Origin: a bacterium
GTDB taxonomy: Bacteria; Muiribacteriota; Ozemobacteria; Ozemobacterales; Ozemobacteraceae
Assembly: GCA_016192885.1 (NCBI GenBank)
Contig: JACPTH010000547.1
Span: 1 to 12,413 of the forward strand
DNA length: 12,413 nucleotides
Direction of reading: 5' to 3'
How positions within the stretch are numbered: the first letter of the stretch is position 1; each line of letters starts with the position of its first letter. Shown here one piece after another: positions 1 to 6,818 of the stretch. The notes beneath the pieces were generated by a model. The model searched no databases. It was not told the DNA's origin and worked only from the letters and a program-made list of their open reading frames with translations. The position numbers were made by a program, and so were the translations under genes.

Positions 1-761
1 CCATACCTGGTCGACCGATGCGCCATGCTCTAGAACATTTATCGCCCAATTTCCCTCGATTTCGGTGTCTTCATGAATCCTAAAGCATCCGGCCCAAGAC
101 CTGCTGTGATAGTCGTTTAATTTTTCCAAAACCGAATTCCGATGATTTTTCGGAGTTTTAACTCTTGTGAACAATCTTACAATTATTACGCACTCGTAAA
201 TTCTTTTTGGTTCCTCTTGTTTCGCGAGAATTTGACATATCACCGCGATTCGCATGGTAGGTAGATTTGAACTAGGAACATCGATTGAAATCCAAAGATT
301 TTGCGAGTCTTGGTGGATTGTGTTTAAAATATGACGCCTGTGTTTCAGATCATAACTAATTATTTCAAGAATTTGGCGTTGGGAAAAACTCGGCAAAAGC
401 TTCTCAAATTTTCCCCAATTAAGCGGAGCTTGAGGTTCAACAAAGTTAATTTGCCCGCAAAAATGTCGTCAAAATTGTGCCAATTTTCTGATATGGAAAG
501 GGTTTCCCCTTTTTCGGGGGTAGGGAGGTAAATTCCGGAAATTTTGCAAAGGGATTTTCCCATATTATCTTTTACTTCAACCCCCGATTCAATGGAATGC
601 GCTCGAAACCAGCCTTTTTCCCCTTTAAAAGAAAGAGAAATAGACCGAGAAACAGAATCGATTTCAAGGGTAAACGGACCTTTATAAGAGTCCCCGATTT
701 CGTGGCAAATTGTTTCGCACAATTTGGTAAGCTCGGATTTTGAGATCCCTTTAGTACTCAT
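1..761 (-). pseudogene. Frameshifted uncharacterised protein gene, 3' end beyond the left edge
   Basis: The minus strand carries coding sequence in two overlapping frames. From the ATG at 761 one frame gives 133 residues and stops at 360. A second frame, shifted by -1, is open from just after a TGA at 469-471 to the window edge (about 156 codons). Its translation looks like real protein: it includes NLWISIDVPSSNLP, CVIIVRLFTRVKTP and SRSWAGCFRIHEDTEIEG. Joining the frames near 440-460 gives one smooth protein of at least about 250 residues. No canonical slippery heptamer is visible, so I read this as a single-base loss (mutation or sequencing error). The alternative is two overlapping genes, the second starting at TTG or at the ATG at 253-255. 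The C-terminal part, with an LN...W.G.F.I......I..NW pattern, faintly recalls YbjN-type domains, but I do not recognise the family. No strong ribosome site precedes the ATG. Confidence 0.6.
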
Positions 762-799
762 ACTTAATCTTAGAAATTTGTAGGAAGTTTTATGCTTTG

Positions 800-829
800 A
801 CCATAATCTTGGAGCTTCTTAAATGTCAT
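800..829 (-). promoter_or_regulatory. Possible sigma70-like promoter for the frameshifted gene
   Basis: On the minus strand ATGACA (824-829, 5 of 6 to the -35 consensus) lies 18 bp before TATGGT (800-805, 4 of 6 to -10). Transcription would begin near 793, about 32 nt before the ATG at 761. The site lies in the 82-bp gap after the FGE-like pseudogene. Weak hexamers of this kind also occur by chance in AT-rich spacers. Confidence 0.3.
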
Positions 830-843
830 TTCCTAGATTAAAC

Positions 844-2036
844 TTATTTTGGTAAACTCGGGGAAGTATCGGAAACACATCGGAATCCAACCGTTGTGCT
901 TCGGTAAGCATGCGACCGATGAATATCCCTTGCGCTAACTCTGCATCCCCGCGATTCATCATCCCAAGAACCGCCTTTAATTATTGGTTGGCCAAACCGG
1001 CCATTAAAAGGTTTCCCGTTACGAGGATCGGGTTCATAGGCTGTAGCGGTCCATTCTGCTACATTTCCTGCCATGTCTTCAGCCCCCCATGGAGAGGCTC
1101 CGTCATGGAAAAAACCCACAGAAACAGGGAAATCCCCGACATTGCACCTTTTTGAGCTAAAGGTATCTCCCCATGGATAATCGCGAGATTCCCCATTCGC
1201 GGCTATTCAACCAATACAACGGGACATCTCCCCATTTCGGGAGGAGGGACTTTGCCGATCCAACTAAATCTAAGCGCCCACGCATAGGTGTGGTATGGGG
1301 TGTGATCCTTAAAAGAAGGTTCACCCGGATGACACCATTGATGACCATACATGGAGATGCTATCTAAAAAATGCTTGTACTGTTCGCAAGTCACTTCATA
1401 CTTATCTATCCAAAAACCTGGTGTTACAACATGTCTAATCGGTCGTTCATCCGGGTTTCCACGATCGGATCCAAGCGCATAATTCCCTGCTTTGACTTCG
1501 ACCATTTCAAAATCAAGGGGATGATGGGAAATTCTTTGGGGGGGAGCGGAACCGGTTTGGGTCGCCAAATAATTTACCTGTACAAAAGACCCCGTTGCGG
1601 TAATTGATTCGCTTCTAAGAACTTGGGAAACCGGAATAAGCTCAAGCGTCAAAGAAAGAAATTGGTTGGAAGAAATCGTAAAAAAAAGCTTTTGGGGAAC
1701 AAATTCCGGTGCCTCTGCCTCTAAAAGGTGTTTCCCAGGGGATAAATCGGTAGTAAGGTCCGAGCTATTACCCAAAGACCGTCCATCCATTTTGAGTTTT
1801 CCGCTTTTGGGTAGAATTTTTATCTCAATTTTGGCCTTCTCATTTTCACCGGCAACTTTTAAGGACTTTCCATCTGCGGGGCAATAGTTAACGGTATCTT
1901 CATAAAAAGCCTTACATGCGGGGCAAATTTTTGTCGCAATTGCAGGGAGTTCGGAAAGGAAAAGCCACGCTCCGAGAAAAACAAAACAATAGGCGAACTT
2001 AAATTTATCTTTTTCCGAAATCGCAGAATTCTTCAA
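844..2036 (-). pseudogene. Zinc-ribbon/PEGA/FGE-sulfatase-domain protein, broken by internal deletion
   Basis: The first frame (2036-1203, 277 codons, TTG start chosen because an in-frame TGA lies just upstream) has a hydrophobic signal or anchor at residues 13-34. A ribbon of the C-x2-C...C-x2-D type follows (C38, C41, C52). A PEGA-like beta domain (about 68-136, with SPGKHLLEAEAPEF) comes next. Then the N-terminal half of an FGE-sulfatase domain runs from about 176 (FEMVEVKAG, FWIDKYEVTCEQY) to CPVVLVE, where it hits TAG. The C-terminal half continues in another frame (about 1202-844): RDYPWGD, DMAGNVAEWTA, GGSWDDESRGCRVSARD and VGFRC. The usual block between VVxVxW and EKAA (W.DA..Y..W.GKRLPTEAEWE, about 24 residues) is absent. 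Intact relatives are exported proteins using the FGE fold, often for binding or regulation. This copy is probably dead unless the deletion is an assembly fault. Confidence 0.85.
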
Positions 2037-2065
2037 CGCACAAAGTCCATTCGAAGTTATCTTGT

Positions 2066-2094
2066 ATCATAACCTAAGCCGTTTCACATGTCCA
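2066..2094 (-). promoter_or_regulatory. Sigma70-like promoter of the FGE-like pseudogene
   Basis: On the minus strand TGGACA (2089-2094, 5 of 6 to consensus) and TATGAT (2066-2071, 5 of 6) are separated by exactly 17 bp. The predicted start near 2059 leaves a leader of about 22 nt before the TTG codon at 2036. A well-kept promoter in front of a broken frame suggests that the damage is recent or is an assembly artefact. Confidence 0.55.
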
Positions 2095-2343
2095 TACTTT
2101 AACCGGAAGCTCGAAACCATTTAGTTTTTGGTTGCCCCCGTTCTAGTGCCATGCTCCGGGAAGACCTAGAAATTTAAGCAAGGAAAGAGATAGGAAATAG
2201 GAAAAAGTTAATGGTTATGGAAGCTCATTGATATGATAAACTATATTTGAGTTTGGCGGGATCTTATTTTTTGCAAATGTTTCGCGATTATTATGGATTT
2301 ACTTCAGTCCAAATGAAGTGAATTGTTCTGCAATGGGGGAAGT
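2095..2343. other. Divergent intergenic spacer
   Basis: This stretch separates the minus-strand pseudogene from the plus-strand fusion gene. I see no open frame, RNA gene or terminator. It has a purine-rich run at about 2179-2207. An AT-rich patch at 2229-2250 contains TATGAT (2232-2237) and TATATT (2242-2247), which could serve as -10 boxes for the fusion gene, but no convincing -35 partner is present. Confidence 0.4.
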
Positions 2344-5300
2344 ATGAGAAATCACCTGGATTGGATAAAAAACACGACTCTTTTTGAGAATGGAACCGAT
2401 GCTGACCGCGTTTTCATGGAAAATTTTCAAGAAACATTTTATGGCTTTGCAGAAAATTTCCCATGGCTTTCAATTCTTGGCGGGGTTCAGGGGCACCAAT
2501 CTGGTTTCTCGAACCGAATTGAAGATCTATCCCTTGTTCCCTACTTATTCGAAGATTGTATGCCCAAAATGGCGGAAGGAGAAAACTGGCCTCCGGTTAT
2601 TCCTGAAGCTTCGGTAGTTTTAGATGAAATCTGCCGAAACAAACTTGGTTCTTATCAATTTTTGGACTTTCTATTTTCCCCATGTCCGGAAGTGCTTAAA
2701 GAAGTTGCCGGGCTCGTGAAAAACCCAAAAGACTTTTCCACATTGCCGGAACTTGAAACATGTATTTCAGGAAAAAGAGAGGACAACAAACAAGTTAGGG
2801 TTTTAGGTTGGTTTGAACATCTTGAAACTTTAGCAAGGGAATGTTCCCTTGATCCTGCGGTAACTGCAAAACCGCTTTTGCGACCTCAAGACGCATTTGT
2901 CGTACTCCTTCGCCCCGAACCATTTCGAAATCAAGATCTAGAACTTCTTGAACCTTTGTTGCTTCGCTTCGGCGGAACAATGAGAAACATTGTTGCTATC
3001 GGGTGGATCCCCGCCCATGGAGTACCTCTTTATTTCTGTTCCGAAGGGAGGCTCCATCCGACCGCCTTTACTAGAGTGTTGATTCGGCAACCATCTGATT
3101 TGGCGGTTCTTCCAAAAGGGGAAGTCGGATTGGTTGAACTCTTTACCCCGTTGAGAAGTTTCTTTCCAAATCACGCGGTTCTTACCTCCCGCCTTGCAAA
3201 TTATGAAAAAAGTTGTTCTTGCGGATTGGATTGCCCAAATGTTTCTTTTGTTTACTCGTTTTCCCTTTGCGGTCGTGAACCTGTAAAACCGGTTCAATTC
3301 ATTTTTGGACGTTGCGTTCAGGGGGAATTGTCCCTGGATCTTCTTGAAGAATCAATTGTAGAGGCAAAAAAACTGGCGGCAGTTCCGGTATTCCCGTCCA
3401 ATGATCAATTGATTCAAGCCATTTCAGACTTAGCAAGGCTTTGGGCGGATCCTCATGAACCTCTTCGAAGAGAAGCTTGTTTGAAGTGGTCTGCGAACAC
3501 CGGGATGAGTTATCCGATCATTTCGCAAATGCTTGACAGGATTTCTTTGGAACTGTCCCCCTCACGCCTAAAAGAACGGTTGCAATTTGAGCTTGGAGGC
3601 GCAAATATTTTCGATGCCGGACGATTCGATCACGGAATGCTTTGGCGTGCCCAACAACTTGCTATTGTTGCTCACTTGGCTTCGTCAGACGATCCGATTT
3701 TTGAAGTTAGGTTTTTGATGGAGAACATAATCACGAGGAACATCGGAATTTTAATCGTTCCCCGCCACTTTTCTTGGTGGTTTGAGGTTTTCATCAGGAG
3801 CCTTGAGATTTCCGATCTGGAGGCCTTGATTAGAGGAAGGATAACTCTTCTTTCCGGAACCTTATCCCAAGAAGCGATTGAGTTGATTCAAGCAAATTGC
3901 AGGGCGGTAATTACTAGGGGAATTCCGATCAGTACTAGAAGTCCCGCCCGCCCCGCGGATACGCGATGGGTCTTATATCCGTCGCGCGATTCCGCTGTCG
4001 TAGTTTCCGCGGAGGTTTTAAAAGACAAAGCTGCGCAAATCGCCGAAGCTATCGCGCACGATGTTGTATTCATGGACCAAAGACACGATCTTGCTCCAAA
4101 AAAGGTTTATGTTGAGGGGCCATCTATTTTAGCAGAGTCTTTTGCCCGCAATCTGGTGAATTCCCTCGTTAAGATCGCCGAAACGCTTCCTCCAAGCCGA
4201 TTGGACCATGAAGATATCATCGATATTCGACGAGCGAGGGAATCAGCCTTGTGGGCTCAAACCAAAGGAGAAGCGATTTTGATCGGCCCCGATGATTCCC
4301 TTTTGGGGACGGTTATTGTTGATAGAATCGGAGTTTTCCAAGGTTCTACCTTTCGAAACCGATTTGTTCGAATTATTCCTTTCGAAAACCTATCTATTCT
4401 GAAGAAAATATTAAATTCGGAACAAAAATTATGGGGGACTTTGGGGATAGCAGGGTCCGCAACTTATTTCCTTGAAATTGTTACAAACCTCCAAGATTTG
4501 GGTTTTTCGTTGTTCACGTCTGTCGGGAACATGACCACAATTCAACCCTACGTTCCTCAAGACGTTTTTTGGTCTCTTGGGAAAAGAGTTCAGTGGGTTT
4601 CAGGATTGGTACAACTTCCCGAAACCATCACCGATCTTTTTGAGGTGATGCCCGAGCGAATTAAGGAACATGAAAAATTGCGGCGCTTTAATAGAGTTCT
4701 TTATGATTTAAGACAAACCCAAACATCATGGAAGTCAAAAATTCGAAAATGGCCTCTTAGATCGATTGGCGAAGTTGCCAACATTCCGCTTGATTTTGAA
4801 ACTCCGGAATCATCGCAACTCTCTCTTCTTTCACCGGATGATTCGGCTCTTTTTTGCGCAAATGCCTTGGCCGCGGCAGGATTCAAGCAAGGAGATAATT
4901 TCCTGGCGATAATTCCCGAGAATAACATAACCGCGAACCTTTCAGCATTGTGGGGAGCTTGCAGAAGGCTGGGCGGGAAATACGACGAGGCGCGTTTCGA
5001 GGAAATTCCTGAAACTCTTTCTTTAATCAAACCTTCTTTTCTGATCGTTTCAATTCAACAATTAACGAAACTTTTTGATATTCAGCAACCCAATGAAATT
5101 CCTGGATGTCGTGTTATTGCATTTTGTACCCTTTTTTCTACAGTTGAAATGAATAACCTTCTTAGAAATTTTCCATCGGTTTTTAAATGGCTAGGTAGCC
5201 CAGCCACCGGAATTATGGCTTATTATTGCTCCGATTGCCTAAATAACGTTTTTCATTTGAATGAGCGCCAGTTTTTTATCGAAATGATAAATGAGAAAGA

Positions 5301-5469
5301 TCAAAAACCGGCAAAAGAAACTAAATCTGGAGATTTGTTCGTAACATCCCTGGCTGTTTCCGACCCCAATGTTGTTCGGAGGCGCTTATTCTTCACAGGA
5401 AAAAAAGAAGATGAGCTTTGCCGGTGTGGTCGTACAACCCCTAGGATCTACATTCAACATTCAGGGTAA
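2344..5469 (+). CDS. LuxE-like/LuxC-like/PaaK-like three-part fusion, probable pseudoenzyme
   Basis: A 1041-residue protein with no signal peptide or membrane segment. Residues 1-345 resemble acyl-protein synthetase LuxE: an IEDLSLVPYLFE start motif (59-70), PKGEVGLVELFTPL (257-270), YPxH-like FPNHAVLT (274-281) and CSCG (291-294). Residues about 346-755 resemble acyl-CoA reductase LuxC: SAVVVSAEVL (550-559), DVVFMDQRHDLAPKKVYVEG (573-592) and RNRFVRIIPF (671-680). Residues about 770-1041 resemble a phenylacetate-CoA-ligase (PaaK) C-terminal half: LAAAGFKQGDN (842-852), SGDLFVTSLA (995-1004) and CRCGRTTPRI (1026-1035). Motifs needed for chemistry are missing: no SSGTTG loop in either ligase part, no YGxSE, and D582 replaces the LuxC nucleophilic Cys. 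Working relatives activate fatty acids and reduce them to aldehydes; this one may be a scaffold or regulator. ATG 2344 follows GGGGGA closely; TTG 2323 is an in-frame alternative adding seven residues. Confidence 0.75.
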   Translation: MRNHLDWIKNTTLFENGTDADRVFMENFQETFYGFAENFPWLSILGGVQGHQSGFSNRIEDLSLVPYLFEDCMPKMAEGENWPPVIPEASVVLDEICRNKLGSYQFLDFLFSPCPEVLKEVAGLVKNPKDFSTLPELETCISGKREDNKQVRVLGWFEHLETLARECSLDPAVTAKPLLRPQDAFVVLLRPEPFRNQDLELLEPLLLRFGGTMRNIVAIGWIPAHGVPLYFCSEGRLHPTAFTRVLIRQPSDLAVLPKGEVGLVELFTPLRSFFPNHAVLTSRLANYEKSCSCGLDCPNVSFVYSFSLCGREPVKPVQFIFGRCVQGELSLDLLEESIVEAKKLAAVPVFPSNDQLIQAISDLARLWADPHEPLRREACLKWSANTGMSYPIISQMLDRISLELSPSRLKERLQFELGGANIFDAGRFDHGMLWRAQQLAIVAHLASSDDPIFEVRFLMENIITRNIGILIVPRHFSWWFEVFIRSLEISDLEALIRGRITLLSGTLSQEAIELIQANCRAVITRGIPISTRSPARPADTRWVLYPSRDSAVVVSAEVLKDKAAQIAEAIAHDVVFMDQRHDLAPKKVYVEGPSILAESFARNLVNSLVKIAETLPPSRLDHEDIIDIRRARESALWAQTKGEAILIGPDDSLLGTVIVDRIGVFQGSTFRNRFVRIIPFENLSILKKILNSEQKLWGTLGIAGSATYFLEIVTNLQDLGFSLFTSVGNMTTIQPYVPQDVFWSLGKRVQWVSGLVQLPETITDLFEVMPERIKEHEKLRRFNRVLYDLRQTQTSWKSKIRKWPLRSIGEVANIPLDFETPESSQLSLLSPDDSALFCANALAAAGFKQGDNFLAIIPENNITANLSALWGACRRLGGKYDEARFEEIPETLSLIKPSFLIVSIQQLTKLFDIQQPNEIPGCRVIAFCTLFSTVEMNNLLRNFPSVFKWLGSPATGIMAYYCSDCLNNVFHLNERQFFIEMINEKDQKPAKETKSGDLFVTSLAVSDPNVVRRRLFFTGKKEDELCRCGRTTPRIYIQHSG

Positions 5470-5528
5470 AAATTCCTTTCGGGGCAAGGAATCCGGCTGA
5501 GCGGCCAAATTATCGGTTAAAGGACCCC

Positions 5529-6665
5529 ATGAAAGTAATTAATGTCCTGAATTCTCCAAATTGGAGTGGCGCTTCGCAGTATTGCGTCACCCTATGTGAC
5601 TATCTTCAACGAAAAGGGCACAAAATCCTTTTGTTGACAGAACCTGGGAAACCGCTGGATATTGCCTTAACCCATGGAATCTCATGCGATGACACAATTC
5701 GCCTCAATCATCGAAATCCGTATTTGTACATGCATGCAATCAAACGAATGGCAAAAATTTTCAAAGAATTTGATCCGGATATTGTTTCAAGCCACATTAA
5801 CGAAGGAGCTTGGATGACCGGGTTGGTGTCTAGAAAAGTTTCCCCTAAAGCGGTAATTGTACGGACAAGAAGCGATATTGACCCTCCAAAAGGCCATTTT
5901 ATCAATAAATTTGTTTACCGACATTGGACCGATCACATAATTGTTAGTTCACTTTTGCACAAAAGAATTTGCCGTAACATTCTTGATTTCCCCCCCGAAT
6001 CTATTGATGTTGTTTATGGTTCGGTTGATGTAAACTTGTTCCGCCCCAATCATTTTTATGGAACCGCTTTTCGAAGTGAAATTGGCGTTAAACCCGAGAC
6101 GGTATTAATAGGAATGGTGGGGCGACTTGATCCTGTAAAAGGGCATGAATTTGCCCTAGAGGCTTTAAAAGCGCTAAGCGGGTGCGGCGTTTCAAAGAAG
6201 CTTTTAGTTTTAGCTTTTGAAAATCAGCGAAGTTTTTCATGGCTTAAAAACCTAGCTGCAAAATTGGGAGTGATAAATGATCTCCATTTTTTTGGATACA
6301 GGAACGATCTTCCCCAAGTTTTATCCTCTATCGACTTGGGTTTGATTACCTCCACCGGATCGGAGGCGAATTGCAGAGTTGCCCTGGAGTTCATGGCATC
6401 CGGAATTCCCGTCGTTGCTACATCCGTCGGAGTAATCCCTGAAATCATGATCGATGGGGAACACGGTTTTTTGGTTCCTCCAAAAGATTCAATCGCTTTG
6501 GCTACCGCCCTTTCCAGATTATTGACTAACCCTTACATTCGTTTAAAAATGGGTAATTCCGCCAGAAAACACGTCGAAGCAAATTTCAACCCGGATCTCT
6601 TCGCAATGCGCACTGAAATGGTGTACAAAAAGGCGCTTTCATGTCATTCCAGAAATTCTCCGTAA
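5529..6665 (+). CDS. Glycosyltransferase family 4 (GT-B fold)
   Basis: This 378-residue protein transfers a sugar from a nucleotide-sugar donor, probably in surface polysaccharide or glycolipid synthesis on the cytoplasmic side of the membrane. Donor and acceptor cannot be told from sequence. The N-terminal acceptor domain starts MKVINVLNSPNWSGASQY, with a glycine/serine loop typical of the family. The donor domain begins near VLIGMVGRLDPVKGHE (192-207), where R199 and K204 would contact the donor phosphates. The E-x7-E motif is E279 to E287 (GSEANCRVALEFMASGIPVV). Length is normal for GT4. There is no membrane segment. AAGGA sits 4 nt before the ATG. It lies 59 bp after the LuxE/LuxC/PaaK-like fusion on the same strand with no promoter or terminator evident between, so the two are probably one transcript. 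That raises, but does not prove, a link to modifying a lipid or glycan. Confidence 0.92.
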   Translation: MKVINVLNSPNWSGASQYCVTLCDYLQRKGHKILLLTEPGKPLDIALTHGISCDDTIRLNHRNPYLYMHAIKRMAKIFKEFDPDIVSSHINEGAWMTGLVSRKVSPKAVIVRTRSDIDPPKGHFINKFVYRHWTDHIIVSSLLHKRICRNILDFPPESIDVVYGSVDVNLFRPNHFYGTAFRSEIGVKPETVLIGMVGRLDPVKGHEFALEALKALSGCGVSKKLLVLAFENQRSFSWLKNLAAKLGVINDLHFFGYRNDLPQVLSSIDLGLITSTGSEANCRVALEFMASGIPVVATSVGVIPEIMIDGEHGFLVPPKDSIALATALSRLLTNPYIRLKMGNSARKHVEANFNPDLFAMRTEMVYKKALSCHSRNSP

Positions 6666-6682
6666 AAATTGCATATTGAACT

Positions 6683-6719
6683 TTCGCACTTTTTTCAAAG
6701 ATGCGGTCACGAAACTTAA
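6683..6719 (+). repeat. Collapsed relic of the inverted-repeat element
   Basis: The 19-bp string ttcgcacttttttcaaaga (6683-6701) is identical to the left end of the element at 11682-11700. Nine bases later cgaaacttaa (6710-6719) matches the element's right end (11943-11952). The body is missing, as expected for internal deletion or imprecise loss. It lies in the 153-bp spacer after the glycosyltransferase gene. Confidence 0.5.
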
Positions 6720-6778
6720 TGGTGGAATTAAATGAACCTGATTTGATGGCAATTTTAATGTTTTTTGTTTCCTCGTTA

Positions 6779-6787
6779 TGATAAAAT
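6779..6787 (+). promoter_or_regulatory. Extended -10 promoter for tldD-tldE
   Basis: TGATAAAAT is a TG-n extended -10 with 5 of 6 matches in the hexamer TAAAAT (6782-6787). No good -35 is present, which extended -10 promoters tolerate. Transcription would start near 6794, leaving about 25 nt of leader that contains the ribosome site GAAGGGG (6805-6811), 7 nt before the tldD ATG. Confidence 0.4.
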
Positions 6788-6818
6788 ATTTTCAATTCTA
6801 ATTTGAAGGGGTATTTGA

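Noticed and set aside
360..470. Programmed -1 ribosomal frameshifting in the first gene
   Set aside because: No zero-frame slippery heptamer or strong downstream structure was found in the overlap; a mutation or read error is simpler.
844..2036. Programmed frameshift in the FGE-like gene
   Set aside because: A shift alone would not restore the missing conserved block of about 24 residues, so a deletion is required.
2272..2297. TTGCAA...TATGGA as a promoter for the fusion gene
   Set aside because: The spacing is 14 bp and the matches are poor; no promoter could be assigned with confidence.
4701..5030. 109-codon minus-strand frame, and other frames opposite the fusion gene
   Set aside because: They are antisense shadows of the 1041-residue gene with no promoter or ribosome site and low-complexity sequence.
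5472..5492. Hairpin attcctt/aaggaat after the fusion gene as a terminator
   Set aside because: The stem is only 7 AT-rich base pairs and is not followed by a T-run.
6666..6818. RiPP precursor gene for the TldD/TldE protease
   Set aside because: The spacer before tldD has no small open frame with a ribosome site, and none was seen after tldE. It holds only a repeat relic and a promoter.
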